Shown here one piece after another: positions 47,692 to 58,733 of a DNA stretch of 64,000 bases (position 1 is the first letter of the stretch; the number at the start of each line of letters is the position of its first letter). The notes beneath the pieces are model-generated. The model searched no databases. It was not told the origin of the DNA and worked only from the letters and a program-made list of their open reading frames with translations. The stretch lies in contig NZ_FNKY01000001.1 of assembly GCF_900103165.1 (NCBI RefSeq), forward strand, positions 3,162,001 through 3,226,000, read 5' to 3'. This DNA comes from Nitrosospira multiformis (lineage in GTDB: Bacteria; Pseudomonadota; Gammaproteobacteria; Burkholderiales; Nitrosomonadaceae). Made by a program: the position numbers and the translations under genes.

Positions 47692-47954
47692 AGTGGCATG
47701 AAAATGCCATCAGTGATCTTGTCTCGTTGCGACAATACATTGCACTGGATAACCTGCATGCCGCGCGACGCATAGGCGGCAAAATTCTTGAGTGTGTCAA
47801 ATTACTCAAGGAACATCCGCTGCTTGGCAAAGCCGGGCGCATCCACGCTACCCGCGAACTTGTCGTGACCGGTACGCCCTTCACAATCGTTTACTTGCCT
47901 CAGGCTGATTCAATCACCATTCTACGGATTTTCCACCAGATGCAGCAATGGTAG
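47682..47954 (+). CDS. RelE/ParE-family toxin
   Basis: A 90-residue protein starting MQIKWHENAISDLVSLRQYI with the ParE/RelE pattern HPLLGKAGRI.GTRELV.TG.PF.IVY, and ending with an ILRIFH strand. Members either cut mRNA on the ribosome or poison gyrase; which applies here cannot be told. It overlaps the antitoxin gene and completes a type II module. Confidence 0.87.
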   Translation: MQIKWHENAISDLVSLRQYIALDNLHAARRIGGKILECVKLLKEHPLLGKAGRIHATRELVVTGTPFTIVYLPQADSITILRIFHQMQQW

Positions 47955-48446
47955 GGATAACCGACAGGATACGAACGATGACTTGATGATGAGATTGTAA
48001 AAAAATTCAGGGGAGGCTATCCGCAGGACAGCATCATCTTCTCGGATGACGTAACCGCTGTTTTGGTGCAGCGCAAAAATGCCCTGCGCTGTGAAATGAC
48101 CGACACAGCCAGATGTCCCAACTACTCTACTCGCGCTTTTCTTCAGCTTCCATCGACCTGAGATTGCGGATTTCCGCGCCGTGGAGCAGTTCAAACTAAT
48201 TTGCCTGCCGTACTGCAAAGCTCTGCGCGAAATGATCGATTTGCTCATGCGCGTGACCACAGTGAGTGTGGAAACGGTGCGTATAACAAAAGCGACGAAG
48301 CAGGCGGCACGATGATTATCGGACGGGTCGGCGCTGATGCAATTGCCACTATTGAATTCCATGAATAAAGCAGAGTCCAAGGCGGGAGCGTGTCATTACC
48401 AGCACGATACGCGGAACATACGAGCAACGTAGAGGGATTACCTGTG
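47955..48446. other. Possible decayed gene remnant after the toxin-antitoxin operon
   Basis: On + the frame DDEIVKKFRGGYPQDSIIFS continues to a stop near 48160, while another frame then reads FFSFHRPEIADFRAVEQFKL and on to a stop near 48315. The two look like pieces of one coding region joined by a frameshift, but I do not recognise any family. A 152-codon frame on - covers the same DNA and seems accidental. Low confidence. Confidence 0.3.
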
Positions 48447-48929
48447 ATGGATGAATTCGCATTTGCCAGAGTGCTCCATGTACTGGGAGTCGTGTTATGG
48501 ATCGGGGGTGTGGCGATGGTCACCACTGTATTGATTCCCGCCATGGCACAAATGAAATCGGCGTCCGAGCGAACGGAGTTTTTCAGTCGTGTCGAAAGCC
48601 GCTTCGCTCCCCAGGCGCGCTTCACCACGCTACTTGTCGGCTTGAGCGGCTTCTACATGGTGCATATACTCAATGCATGGAGCCGTTTCACGGAATTGCG
48701 CTTCTGGTGGATGCATGCCATGGTCCTGGTATGGCTAATGTTTACGTTGATGCTATTCGTGGTGGAGCCCTTTGTACTGCGCCGGCGGATTAAAAATACC
48801 TCGGAGCATGACTCGGAAAAGATTTTGGCGCGAATGCGGCGTATGCATTGGGTAATGCTAAGCTTGAGTCTGATCGCTGTCGCCGGGGCGGTGGCAGGTA
48901 GCCACGGCTGGATGCTGCGCGGGGAGTAG
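48447..48929 (+). CDS. Integral membrane protein, CopD-like
   Basis: A 160-residue protein with four hydrophobic helices and, near the start, RVLHVLGVVLWIGGVAMVT, whose His and Gly pattern is typical of CopD/HemJ-like heme or copper membrane proteins. The start at 48447 follows GAGGGATTACCTGTG; an ATG 19 codons earlier is unlikely. A role in copper or heme handling is inferred from family likeness only. Followed after 2 bp by a SirB-like gene, so the two form an operon. Confidence 0.72.
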   Translation: MDEFAFARVLHVLGVVLWIGGVAMVTTVLIPAMAQMKSASERTEFFSRVESRFAPQARFTTLLVGLSGFYMVHILNAWSRFTELRFWWMHAMVLVWLMFTLMLFVVEPFVLRRRIKNTSEHDSEKILARMRRMHWVMLSLSLIAVAGAVAGSHGWMLRGE

Positions 48930-48931
48930 GT

Positions 48932-49321
48932 ATGAGCTATGCGGCATTAAAAATGATTCATGTCACCAGCATTGTGATCAGCTATCTGCTGTTTTCCTTG
49001 CGTGGCGTTTGGATGATGCGGGGATCCGCCGCATTGCAACAGCGCTGGGTAAAAATCACGCCGCACATAGTGGATACCGTGCTGCTGACCAGTGCCATTG
49101 CGCTGGCTATCATGATTGACCAGGACCCGGTAAATAACTCATGGCTCAGCGCCAAGATCGCGGGTCTGCTGCTTTATATCGGCCTCGGCATGATGGCGTT
49201 GAGATTCGGGAAAACCCGCAAAGCGAAAATTTCCGCCTGGATCGCTGCTCAGGTCGTATTTCTTTATATCGTACTGGTGGCCTTAACTAAAAACCCTGCC
49301 GTGTTTTCCTTGACGTCATAA
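48932..49321 (+). CDS. SirB2-like membrane protein
   Basis: A 129-residue protein with four hydrophobic helices, beginning MSYAALKMIHVTSIVISYLL with the conserved His in the first helix, and ALQQRWVKITPHIVDTVLL in the middle, both typical of the SirB/invasion-gene-expression up-regulator family. The biochemical role of the family is unclear. It follows the CopD-like gene by 2 bp. Confidence 0.8.
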   Translation: MSYAALKMIHVTSIVISYLLFSLRGVWMMRGSAALQQRWVKITPHIVDTVLLTSAIALAIMIDQDPVNNSWLSAKIAGLLLYIGLGMMALRFGKTRKAKISAWIAAQVVFLYIVLVALTKNPAVFSLTS

Positions 49322-49757
49322 GCAATCAACATAGACCGGATTCTAAACTTTTAGCGGTCAAAACCATATGTGACGTATTATTTTCAGCGATTACTTTATA
49401 ATTGCATGCGTTCACTGTGATAGGACACAGCGGAAATAGGATTTCAATTCCGCTGGTTGCTTTCGACCCTTATACTTAGTCTCACCATTTTTTTACATCA
49501 GGATTGAAATCAGCTCCTTATAATTCCAGATAATCCATTAGGACGCGAGATGATGACGAGGCAGTTGCGAGACGATTTTGCCGGTTGCGAGAAGTTCATA
49601 GCTGGGTCTATGGACGCCGCGCCAATGGCAAGAACGGCGGCGAAAATGGCCGCAACTGGCCGCCAGCACTCGGGCAGGTTCGAGCAAGCCGCCTGATAGA
49701 TTATCCGGGATAATTGCGAATGTTTATTTTGACGCTCCTCTTCAACGTTCAGCCCAC
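49322..49757. other. Intergenic region upstream of mrcA
   Basis: 436 bp between the SirB-like gene and mrcA. It must hold the mrcA promoter. A 48-codon frame at 49550-49696 (+) and an overlapping frame on - are not convincing as genes. No repeat or RNA seen. Confidence 0.45.
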
Positions 49758-52088
49758 ATGCTAACCCGCTGGTGGGTTTATCTGATCGCCGCATTTTTTG
49801 CGGTGGGTCTGCTTGGTGTTCTACTAGTGGGTTTTGCGGCGCTGGTTACCATCCCCACACTTCCCTCGCTTGAAGCATTAACCGATTACCGCCCAAAAAT
49901 TCCCTTACGCGTCTACAGTGACGAAGGTCTCCTGATCGGAGAATTTGGCGAAGAGCGCCGCCAGGTGGTTAAAATCAGTACGGCGCCAAAGCGTCTGAAA
50001 CAGGCGATCCTGGCTGCCGAGGACGACCGGTTCTATCAGCATGGCGGGGTGGACTACATTGGTATACTGCGCGCCGCCTATTCCAACTTCACTTCCGGCG
50101 GCGTACGCCAGGGAGCCAGCACCATTACCATGCAAGTCGCGCGGAATTTTTTCCTGACCAAGGAAAAAACACTGACCCGGAAATTCAGCGAGGCTTTACT
50201 TGCATTCAAGATCGAACACAGTTTAAGCAAGGATGAAATCCTTGAACTTTACTTCAACCAGATCTATCTCGGGCAACGTGCCTACGGTTTCGCTGCCGCG
50301 GCACAGGTCTATTTTGGCAAGCCCCTGAATGATATCAGCCTTGCTGAAGCGGCTATGCTTGCGGGTCTTCCCAAAGCACCCTCACGCTTCAATCCGGTGG
50401 TCAACATCAAGCGCGCCAAAGCGCGCCAACTTTATGTACTCCGGCGCATGCACGACTTAAGCTATATCTCCAATCAGGAATTTAAAGAAGCGGAAAAACA
50501 GCCAATGCATGTCAAGCGCGAATCACAAGAATTCACCATGCGCGCCGATTATGTGGCGGAGATGGCACGCCAGGCAGTGTACGAACGTTACAAGGATGAT
50601 GCCTACACCAAAGGTTACAGAGTCTATACGACGGTAAAAAAACTGGATCAGGAAGCAGCCAATAAAGCAGTACGTCTAGGCGTGATGGATTATGACAGGC
50701 GTCACGGCTACCGCGGCCCCGAGGCGGTTATTGATCTAACCAAAAATAGCTCTGACCGGGAGGAAATACTGGAAGATGCGCTCCAGGAAGTATCCGACAG
50801 CGGTGATATTCATGCTGCCGTGGCGCTGGCCGCTGACCCAAAATTTGTCAAGGTATACCGCAGGGGTGGAGAAATCATCGAGATTACCGGCGATGGCCTC
50901 AAGTTCGCACAAAAATTTCTTACCAGCAAAGCTGGCCCCAACCAGCAGCATATCCGCCGAGGGTCGTTAATCCGTATATGGAAGAATGAAAAGGGTGCAT
51001 GGCAAATTGTACAACTCCCTCAGGTCGAGGCCTCGCTGGTTTCAATAAATTCGCGAGATGGGGCGATTCACGCCATGGTAGGCGGGTTTGACTTCAATCG
51101 AAATCAATTCAACCACGTCACGCAGGCTTGGCGCCAACCGGGTTCCAGCTTCAAACCGTTCGTTTATTCCGCCTCCCTTGAGAAGGGTTTTACGCCCGCA
51201 ACCGTCATCAATGATGCGCCACTCTTTTTTACCGCCGCGGAAACAGGAAGCGAGGATTGGGAACCGAGAAATTTCGATGGCAATTTCGAGGGTCCATTGC
51301 GTATGCGTGAAGGGCTTGCCAAATCCAAGAATCTGGTGTCGATTCGTATTCTTCAGGCAATTGGTACCCAGTACGCACAGGATTACGTCGCCCGCTTTGG
51401 CTTCGATCCCAAGCAGCATCCTCCCTATTTGCCGATGGCATTGGGCGCCGGATCGGTCACACCGATGCAAATGGCGGTGGGATATGCGGCATTCGCCAAT
51501 GGGGGTTTCCGTGTATCTCCCTATTTTATTAAGCGCATCGAGGATGTGAAAGGCAATATTCTGGAGCAATCGGAACCGGCGTTGGCGGCGGAAAAGGCAA
51601 AACAGATCATCGATCCGCGCAACGCTTTTCTTATGACCAGCATGATGCAGGATGTGATTCAGCGAGGTACGGCGACCAAAGCAAAACAGTTGAACCGCAC
51701 CGATCTGGCTGGCAAAACAGGCACGACCAACAATCACGTTGACGCCTGGTTTTGTGGTTATCAGGCCGATCTGGTCGCAATTGCCTGGATTGGCTTCGAT
51801 ACGCCCAGATCGCTGGGTAATAAAGAAACGGGGAGCCAGGCCGCTCTGCCCATATGGATGAATTATATGGGCAAGGCGTTAAAAGGTGTGCCAATGGCGG
51901 CTTATACGCCCCCACCAGGCATTACGGCGGTTAAAATCAATCCCGCGACTGGCTTAAGAGACGCGGGGGGTACGATGACGGAGTATTTTCTGGAGGAGCA
52001 ATTGCCGCCCGAAGCGGATAGTGTGAAGGGGGTGGACGAGGCGATCAAATCTGCGGAGGACGTAATCAGGGAATTCCTCGCTCATTAG
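49758..52088 (+). CDS. mrcA: Penicillin-binding protein 1A (bifunctional)
   Basis: A 776-residue class A PBP. An N-terminal membrane anchor (about residues 8-32) precedes the GT51 glycosyltransferase domain, with AAEDDRFYQHGGVDYIG (catalytic Glu) and GASTITMQVARNFFL. The transpeptidase domain has the active-site SSFK (Ser463, Lys466) and KTGTT (653-657). It builds the glycan strand and cross-links it, in the periplasm. Length fits PBP1a with its extra OB-like insert. Stands alone on +. Confidence 0.96.
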   Translation: MLTRWWVYLIAAFFAVGLLGVLLVGFAALVTIPTLPSLEALTDYRPKIPLRVYSDEGLLIGEFGEERRQVVKISTAPKRLKQAILAAEDDRFYQHGGVDYIGILRAAYSNFTSGGVRQGASTITMQVARNFFLTKEKTLTRKFSEALLAFKIEHSLSKDEILELYFNQIYLGQRAYGFAAAAQVYFGKPLNDISLAEAAMLAGLPKAPSRFNPVVNIKRAKARQLYVLRRMHDLSYISNQEFKEAEKQPMHVKRESQEFTMRADYVAEMARQAVYERYKDDAYTKGYRVYTTVKKLDQEAANKAVRLGVMDYDRRHGYRGPEAVIDLTKNSSDREEILEDALQEVSDSGDIHAAVALAADPKFVKVYRRGGEIIEITGDGLKFAQKFLTSKAGPNQQHIRRGSLIRIWKNEKGAWQIVQLPQVEASLVSINSRDGAIHAMVGGFDFNRNQFNHVTQAWRQPGSSFKPFVYSASLEKGFTPATVINDAPLFFTAAETGSEDWEPRNFDGNFEGPLRMREGLAKSKNLVSIRILQAIGTQYAQDYVARFGFDPKQHPPYLPMALGAGSVTPMQMAVGYAAFANGGFRVSPYFIKRIEDVKGNILEQSEPALAAEKAKQIIDPRNAFLMTSMMQDVIQRGTATKAKQLNRTDLAGKTGTTNNHVDAWFCGYQADLVAIAWIGFDTPRSLGNKETGSQAALPIWMNYMGKALKGVPMAAYTPPPGITAVKINPATGLRDAGGTMTEYFLEEQLPPEADSVKGVDEAIKSAEDVIREFLAH

Positions 52089-52145
52089 ACCCGGCAGTTG
52101 ACCGCTCATTTTTAGATGAGTCCGCTGCTACCGAATTAGGCTAAA
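52088..52145. repeat. Family A repeat, end fragment after mrcA
   Basis: GACCCGGCAGTTGACCGCTC and the following ATTTTTAGATGAGTCCGCT match the left part and the inner GAGTCCGCTAC segment of the fuller copies, fused with most of the middle missing. It begins at the last base of mrcA. Confidence 0.6.
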
Positions 52146-52200
52146 CCCAGGCATTGCGGCACACTTGCAAATTACCGGTTTTTCCCGCTATTTACTCTCT

Positions 52201-53223
<1,023 letters not shown>

Positions 53224-53334
53224 TCAGATAAAAAATTAAATATGGGGAACTTGTACCCAAATTTTCTATCTTATTAACAGACGGTGTTTAATTGTCTCCC
53301 GCTTTTCCTCCCTGAGCGGGTACCTTAATCCCTA

Positions 53335-54027
53335 TTAAGGTAGTTTGCCCCCGGTTTTATTCCCCTTTAACCGGGGGCTTTTTATTTTCGTTTTCTGGCT
53401 TTGCGCAGCATTCAATTCCTGGATCAGATTTGTATCCAATCCAAGCCAAGTACCCAGCAAGGCGGTAGCCTCTTCGACCCCTTCCCGGGTCATGCTGGAA
53501 AATAATTGTACGCTACATTGCGGATATGTTTCGCGCAGAAACAATAGTACGTCCTTGAGTATTTTTGCCGCTTGTTGCCTGCTCAGCTTGTCCGACTTTG
53601 TCAGCAACACATGCACCGGTTTTCCCGTTGACGCAAACCAGTTCAACATTTGCCGGTCAAGCGGGGTCAAAGGATGCCGCACGTCCATGATCAATACCAT
53701 GCCGTGAAGAGATTCGCGAGTTTGGAGGTAGGTACTGAGCAGATGCTCCCAATGCTGGCGAATTGCAGCGGGCACTTTAGCATAACCATAGCCGGGAAGA
53801 TCAACCAGAAAACGACCGCTTCCCAATTGAAAAAAATTTATGTGTTGAGTACGTCCGGGTGTTTTGCTAACGAAAGCAAGACGGGCGCGATTAGTGAGTG
53901 AGTTGATAGCACTGGACTTACCCGCATTGGAGCGTCCGGCAAAAGCTATCTCCACACCATCCGGCGGCGGCAACTGCTGCAACTGATTGACCGTGGTATA
54001 GAAAGTTGTGTGCTGAAAAACGGACAT
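53335..54027 (-). CDS. engB: Ribosome biogenesis GTPase EngB (YsxC)
   Basis: A 230-residue GTPase needed for 50S assembly. G1 is [10 protein letters not shown] near residue 38, G2 is KTPGRTQ, G3 is DLPGYG and G4 is LTKSDK. The C-terminal tail of about 30 residues ([17 protein letters not shown]) is basic, longer than usual, and overlaps a terminator-like stem on + (see findings). The start ATG follows GGAAATAT. Divergent arrangement with hemB is not seen; both are on -. Confidence 0.95.
   Translation of the reverse strand: MSVFQHTTFYTTVNQLQQLPPPDGVEIAFAGRSNAGKSSAINSLTNRARLAFVSKTPGRTQHINFFQLGSGRFLVDLPGYGYAKVPAAIRQHWEHLLSTYLQTRESLHGMVLIMDVRHPLTPLDRQMLNWFASTGKPVHVLLTKSDKLSRQQAAKILKDVLLFLRETYPQCSVQLFSSMTREGVEEATALLGTWLGLDTNLIQELNAAQSQKTKIKSPRLKGNKTGGKLP
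53347..53388 (+). terminator. Terminator-like stem inside the engB 3' end
   Basis: A perfect 10-bp stem, GCCCCCGGTT and its complement (53369-53378), loop 12 nt, followed on + by TTTTTATTTT. It would act on transcripts running along +, but no + gene starts within 1.2 kb upstream. The same bases encode the engB C-terminal tail on -. Confidence 0.5.
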
Positions 54028-54088
54028 ATATTTCCAGATCAGCCGCGGTGGCAAAAAAATACCGAATTACATCATTTGTAATTAGTAA

Positions 54089-54871
54089 TCAGGGATCCAG
54101 CTTTATAGCGCCGGTAGCGGCATCCTCCATGCTTTCCCGGGCAATTAATACCAGACCTTCCAGCACCAGATCATCCATCACTCTGACATTCAGGTTAAGT
54201 TGGGATTGCAACTGCTGCGCCGCGCCACCACAAAGGATGCAGTCAGGCGCATGGCCGAGGGTGGTGGCGAGCAACGCGGCCATGCGCTCCACGGCACCTG
54301 CGAGTGCATGCACCGCACCACTGAATATGGCGTCAGCAGTGCTGTCGGGATAATCGCAAAACTTTCCTTCCTCGGGTTTTAGCGATGCGGTATGTTCCAC
54401 CAATACTTTTTGCATCATATCAATACCGGGGGTGATGATACCGCCGAGAAACTCCCCGGTGTCAGAAAGCGCATCAACGGTCATGGCGGTGCCGGCATCC
54501 ACTACCAGGCAGCCCTGCCGTTGCAATTCCCACGCCGCAACCAGCGCCGCCCAGCGGTCGCTGCCAAGCTGTGCGGGGTCAGCGTAATAATTGCGCACGC
54601 CACACTGGTAGGCAACGGCAGTGACCCATTGCGGCTCAATCCTCCAGCGAGAAAATAGCTCAGATAAATCCGCCTTCGCATCCGTACCGGCAACGTGGGA
54701 TACCAGGATACGCGCGGGCTCCCGCAGATCTTGCCATTCCCGCTCCAGCAACGCCTTTCCGGTTTGCGCCGCCATCCCCTGCTTCAGCCAGTTGCTGCCA
54801 TCATGCAGCCCCCATCTGACGTGGGTGTTGCCCGAATCAACAATCAGCAGAAGGGGTGGAGAGACTGTCAT
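54089..54871 (-). CDS. coaX: Type III pantothenate kinase
   Basis: A 260-residue ASKHA-fold kinase that phosphorylates pantothenate, the first step of coenzyme A synthesis; the type III form is not feedback-inhibited by CoA. LLIVDSGNTHVRWGL is the phosphate-1 loop (Asp near residue 11), LGSDRWAALVAAW and VVDAGTAMTVDAL are the other signatures. Its ribosome-binding site is TTTAGGTTAGT, contributed by the end of the family A repeat at 54875. Downstream of birA on -, the common betaproteobacterial pair. Confidence 0.95.
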   Translation of the reverse strand: MTVSPPLLLIVDSGNTHVRWGLHDGSNWLKQGMAAQTGKALLEREWQDLREPARILVSHVAGTDAKADLSELFSRWRIEPQWVTAVAYQCGVRNYYADPAQLGSDRWAALVAAWELQRQGCLVVDAGTAMTVDALSDTGEFLGGIITPGIDMMQKVLVEHTASLKPEEGKFCDYPDSTADAIFSGAVHALAGAVERMAALLATTLGHAPDCILCGGAAQQLQSQLNLNVRVMDDLVLEGLVLIARESMEDAATGAIKLDP

Positions 54872-54874
54872 ACT

Positions 54875-55100
54875 AACCTAAATCCGGAGTTGGACAGGGC
54901 AGAGTGGCGATTTCTGGCGAAAGGTACGGATAACGACTCGGAATGGCTATTCCATTCCAGGGAGTTGCAACGCAGCCATTACCGTAAAAACCGTCTAATC
55001 CATCCTGCAGCGAACTCACCAAAAAGGTGAAAATCATGTGGCGCAAAAAATCTTTGTGAATCATAACACTAATATGGAATATGAGCGGTCAACCACCCGA
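54875..55100. repeat. Family A repeat between birA and coaX
   Basis: Starts AACCTAAATCCGGAGTTGGA and ends near GAGCGGTCAACCACCC, so it is in the opposite orientation to the copy at 47072. The interior matches in reverse, including the CGGAATGG..CCATTCC and GTTGCAACGCAGCC segments. It separates birA from coaX and begins 3 bp from the coaX start codon. Confidence 0.85.
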
Positions 55101-55106
55101 CCAGGA

Positions 55107-56096
55107 TTATGCCATCCTGCACAGCAGTATCTCGCCGCTGCTATAACCATGAGTTCCTGCCGCAGTCTGGAGCAGCAACGATCCATCGGCCGCTATGCCA
55201 TGTACTATGCCTTCCTGGCTTGAGCCATCAGGCAGGCTGAGTGTGACAGGTTTATTTTCACATATATGGTGATCCACCCATTCTTTCTGGAACGGTGCAA
55301 AGCCCCGGTGCTCGAATTCCCTTAGCATCGTTATGAGTTCAATCAATAGTATCGCCAGCAATTTGTTACGGTCAGGCATTTCATCAGTGATGGAGAATAT
55401 ATCTGTAGCCCCCTGATCTATACGCGCCTGGATGGTGTCCGGCAATTTCAGGTTCATGCCGACACCGATCACCGCAACGGTAGGACCAAACATGTCGCCC
55501 TGCAATTCGATCAGTGTTCCCGCCAATTTACAGAAGCTAACCATCACGTCATTCGGCCACTTGAGCGCGGCATCTTTAATCCCTATCGATCTTAGCGCGC
55601 GCAGGATAGCTACTCCGACAGCAAGGCTCAAACCCGATAGAAAACTCGCACCCTGCTGGAACCGCCATAACAGGGAAAAAGTAAGACCGTCACCCAGGCC
55701 GGAATGCCATTGCCGCCCGCGCCGTCCGCGTCCGCGCGTTTGCAACTCGGCTGCGATCACATGAATACTGTCGTTACCGGGACTCGATACCATCGCAGCT
55801 TTTTGTGATAACAGGCTATTGGTGGATTCGACGATATCCAGCACTTCCAGATTAAAATTGCGCGCTTCCTTGCCGAGATGCTTCAAAATAGTGTTTCGCT
55901 CCAACCAATGCACCGGGTCAGGCAGACGATAACCGCGACCGTGCACCTTGTGCACGGTCAGACCCACTTCGTCCAGGTCGCGGAGCGCATTAGAGATGCT
56001 TGCGCGCGAGACATCCAGCCTCTGGGCAATCGTCACACCGGAATGGAAGGCACCATCGCTCAATAGACGCAGAATGGAAAAAGTAAGGGGCTTCAT
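55107..56096 (-). CDS. birA: Biotin-[acetyl-CoA-carboxylase] ligase and biotin operon repressor
   Basis: A 329-residue protein. The N-terminal winged helix (LLSDGAFHSGVTIAQRLDVS) would bind a biotin-operon operator. The ligase domain has ETRGRGRRGR-like QTRGRGRRGRQWHSG (biotinyl-AMP loop), LKWPNDVMV and the SH3-like end. It attaches biotin to acetyl-CoA carboxylase. I start at MKPLTFSIL (56096); a longer frame upstream has no family likeness. coaX follows 235 bp downstream. Confidence 0.95.
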   Translation of the reverse strand: MKPLTFSILRLLSDGAFHSGVTIAQRLDVSRASISNALRDLDEVGLTVHKVHGRGYRLPDPVHWLERNTILKHLGKEARNFNLEVLDIVESTNSLLSQKAAMVSSPGNDSIHVIAAELQTRGRGRRGRQWHSGLGDGLTFSLLWRFQQGASFLSGLSLAVGVAILRALRSIGIKDAALKWPNDVMVSFCKLAGTLIELQGDMFGPTVAVIGVGMNLKLPDTIQARIDQGATDIFSITDEMPDRNKLLAILLIELITMLREFEHRGFAPFQKEWVDHHICENKPVTLSLPDGSSQEGIVHGIAADGSLLLQTAAGTHGYSSGEILLCRMA

Positions 56097-56289
56097 GACA
56101 ATCAGTGTAGTGCAAATATCCTCGCCTGTGTTACTGCGGCTTATCGGGTAACTCTCTCCTCCAAATAAATTCTTGAGTCGTTTCCTGGGCTTAGACAGAA
56201 AGTTTGCCGACCCAAAAATACAATGAAAAACGTATTCAGGAGCTTCCTGAATACGATTACCACTATAATAGTTTGTCTGACGTATAAGA

Positions 56290-58011
56290 ATGATATTCCG
56301 AGAGGCCGACTTGAAAGATAATTCCGCAGCTATCCCCGCCACGCCGCCCGTTTCCAACTTCATCCGTAGCATCATTGAAGAAGACAATCGCGCCGGCAAA
56401 TGGAATGGACGGGTGGAAACCCGTTTCCCGCCGGAACCGAATGGCTATCTCCACATCGGGCATGCAAAAAGCATATGCCTCAATTTTGGCCTCGCACGTG
56501 ATTATAACGGCTCTTGCCATCTGCGCTTCGATGACACCAATCCCGAGAAAGAAGAGCAGGAGTATGTCGATTCAATACTCGATTCGGTCCGTTGGCTTGG
56601 TTTCGATTGGGGAGAGCATCTCCACTATGCTTCCGACTATTTTGACAAACTTTACGAATTTGCCGAATGTCTCATCAGCCAGGGGAAAGCCTATGTGGAC
56701 AGCCTCAATGCCGAGGAGATCCGCGCGCTACGCGGCACTTTAACCGAGGGTGGCAAGAACAGTCCATACCGTGAACGCGCCATTGCGGAGAATATCGACC
56801 TGTTCCGCCGCATGAAAGCAGGGGAGTTCGCCGACGGCACCCACGTTTTACGCGCCAAGATCGACATGACCTCTCCCAACATTAACCTGCGCGATCCGGT
56901 GATCTACCGCATCCGTCGCATTCATCATCACCGTACCGGCGATAAATGGTGCATCTACCCGATGTATGATTACACGCATTGTATTTCCGATGCGCTGGAG
57001 AAAATTACCCACTCGCTTTGCACGCTGGAATTCGAGGATCACCGCCCTCTCTACGACTGGGTACTGGATCAGTTGAAAGACGTTGTTCCATGCCACCCGC
57101 AGCAAATCGAGTTTGCGCGACTGAATCTAACCTATACGGTGATGAGCAAGCGAAAACTGATCGAGCTGGTTGAAAATGGTTTCGTCGATGGCTGGGATGA
57201 TCCGCGCATGAATACCCTGGCCGGCGTGCGGCGTCGAGGATACACGCCCGAGTCCATACGTCTTTTTGCCGAGCGCATCGGTATCAGCAAAGCCGACTCA
57301 TGGATAGATATGGGCGTGCTGGAAGACTGCCTGCGCGAAGACCTGAATGATCGTGCACCCCGGCGTATCGCCGTCCTAGAGCCGCTAAAAGTCATTATCG
57401 ACAATTATGCAGAAGATAGCGAAGAGGAATGCCTTGCCCCTAATCATCCACAAAAGCCGGAGTGGGGAAAGCGCATCGTGCCGCTGTCGAAAATTATTTA
57501 TATCGAGCGCGGTGATTTCATGGAAATTCCCTCCAAGGGCTATTTCCGCCTTTCTCCCGGTGCCGAAGTACGGTTGCGTTACGCTTACATTATAAAATGC
57601 GTTAGCGTCGTAAAGGATGCGAACGGAGAAATCATGGAAATTCACTGTACCTATGATCCCGACACCAAAAGCGGCACGGCGGGAGCGGAGAAACGCAAAG
57701 TGAAGGGCAATATCCACTGGCTTGCAGCGAAACATGCGCAGCAAATCGAGGTAAGGCTTTATGATCGTCTGTTTGCACAAGCGCATCCGGATGCCGGAGG
57801 AGGAGGAGACTATAAGGCGTCTCTCAATTTGCATTCGAAGAAAATCACCACCGCTTACGTGGAACCTTCGCTCAGCGAGGCTCAGCCGGAAGATCGTTTC
57901 CAGTTCGAACGTCACGGTTATTTCATCGCCGACCGCAAGGACACGGAACCGGGCAAACCGGTATTCAACCGTGCGGTAACATTGCGGGATTCGTGGGGAA
58001 AAATCGCCTGA
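56290..58011 (+). CDS. glnS: Glutaminyl-tRNA synthetase
   Basis: A 573-residue class I synthetase. [20 protein letters not shown] holds HIGH, and VMSKRKL is the KMSKS loop. The C-terminal anticodon-binding beta-barrels follow. Length is normal. The frame opens at ATG 56290; a TTG at 56311 has a better ribosome site (GAGAGGCCGAC) and may be the true start. Divergent from birA across 193 bp. Confidence 0.96.
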   Translation: MIFREADLKDNSAAIPATPPVSNFIRSIIEEDNRAGKWNGRVETRFPPEPNGYLHIGHAKSICLNFGLARDYNGSCHLRFDDTNPEKEEQEYVDSILDSVRWLGFDWGEHLHYASDYFDKLYEFAECLISQGKAYVDSLNAEEIRALRGTLTEGGKNSPYRERAIAENIDLFRRMKAGEFADGTHVLRAKIDMTSPNINLRDPVIYRIRRIHHHRTGDKWCIYPMYDYTHCISDALEKITHSLCTLEFEDHRPLYDWVLDQLKDVVPCHPQQIEFARLNLTYTVMSKRKLIELVENGFVDGWDDPRMNTLAGVRRRGYTPESIRLFAERIGISKADSWIDMGVLEDCLREDLNDRAPRRIAVLEPLKVIIDNYAEDSEEECLAPNHPQKPEWGKRIVPLSKIIYIERGDFMEIPSKGYFRLSPGAEVRLRYAYIIKCVSVVKDANGEIMEIHCTYDPDTKSGTAGAEKRKVKGNIHWLAAKHAQQIEVRLYDRLFAQAHPDAGGGGDYKASLNLHSKKITTAYVEPSLSEAQPEDRFQFERHGYFIADRKDTEPGKPVFNRAVTLRDSWGKIA

Positions 58012-58335
58012 TATCCGGCGGAATCGGAATCAAACGTAAAAGGCTTTTACCCACAGGGCCGGATGTCACACCCGGATTAGGCGGTATACGCACGGTGCCA
58101 GGGTATTTTTTATATCGTGTGTCACTGATCATAATTTGATTATGATATGACGCTTCCCTTTCGCACATTTTTTCGCTAGCATAGGCAAAATATAACAATA
58201 TTTAATTTTTTAGCATATAGTTTCTATGTTCTGTTATCTTATACATCTATTCTGACCGGCTCAGACGTATACACCGATACCTCCGCCTTGCCGTACGTCA
58301 TTAGCCGAATATATTAACCTTTGAATGAGAGCCCC
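58012..58335. other. glnS-trxA intergenic region
   Basis: 324 bp, AT-rich in its right half, which probably holds the trxA promoter. No clear boxes or terminator seen, and no gene. A short TGATCATAATTTGATTATGA inverted repeat lies near 58128. Confidence 0.45.
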
Positions 58336-58662
58336 ATGAGCCAGCATATCCATTACGTCTCCGATGGAACATTTGAATCCGAAGTCTTGCAATCAGCCGT
58401 GCCCGTATTGGTTGATTATTGGGCGGAATGGTGTGGTCCGTGCAAGATGATCGCACCCATTCTGGACGAAGTTGCTAAAGAGTATGGGGAGCGGCTCAAG
58501 GTGGCAAAACTTAATATTGACGAAAATCAGGCGACGCCCCCAAAATACGGTATCCGGGGTATCCCCACGCTCATGTTGTTCAAGAATGGCAATATTGAGG
58601 CAACCAAAGTTGGCGCACTATCCAAATCGCAATTGACCGCTTTTATTGACAGCCATATTTAA
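58336..58662 (+). CDS. trxA: Thioredoxin
   Basis: A 108-residue thioredoxin with the active site [12 protein letters not shown] and the cis-Pro segment [14 protein letters not shown]. It reduces protein disulfides using electrons from thioredoxin reductase. I choose the ATG after GAGAGCCCC; an in-frame TTG 15 bp earlier is unlikely. rho follows, a frequent trxA-rho arrangement in proteobacteria, but a terminator lies between. Confidence 0.96.
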   Translation: MSQHIHYVSDGTFESEVLQSAVPVLVDYWAEWCGPCKMIAPILDEVAKEYGERLKVAKLNIDENQATPPKYGIRGIPTLMLFKNGNIEATKVGALSKSQLTAFIDSHI

Positions 58663-58702
58663 ACCGGCTACTCTTATAACTGTTGCCTCCCTAAAGTAAG
58701 TA

Positions 58703-58733
58703 AAGCGGAATCCGGTTGGATCCCGCTTCTAAT
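58703..58733 (+). terminator. Terminator between trxA and rho
   Basis: AAGCGGAATCC pairs with GGATCCCGCTT (one mismatch), loop 4 nt, followed by a short T-rich stretch. It ends 80 bp before rho. Confidence 0.6.

Noticed and set aside
47922-48380. 152-codon frame on - after the toxin gene
   Set aside because: It overlaps the toxin end and lacks recognisable features; the + frames look more coding-like.
49510-49794. 94-codon frame on - upstream of mrcA
   Set aside because: It overlaps the mrcA start, has no ribosome site and no likeness to known proteins.
51042-51737. 231-codon open frame on - over mrcA
   Set aside because: Opposite the conserved transpeptidase domain of PBP1a; no recognisable domains.
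58128-58150. Riboswitch or operator before trxA
   Set aside because: Only a short AT-rich inverted repeat is present, 190 bp before the gene; not enough to call.
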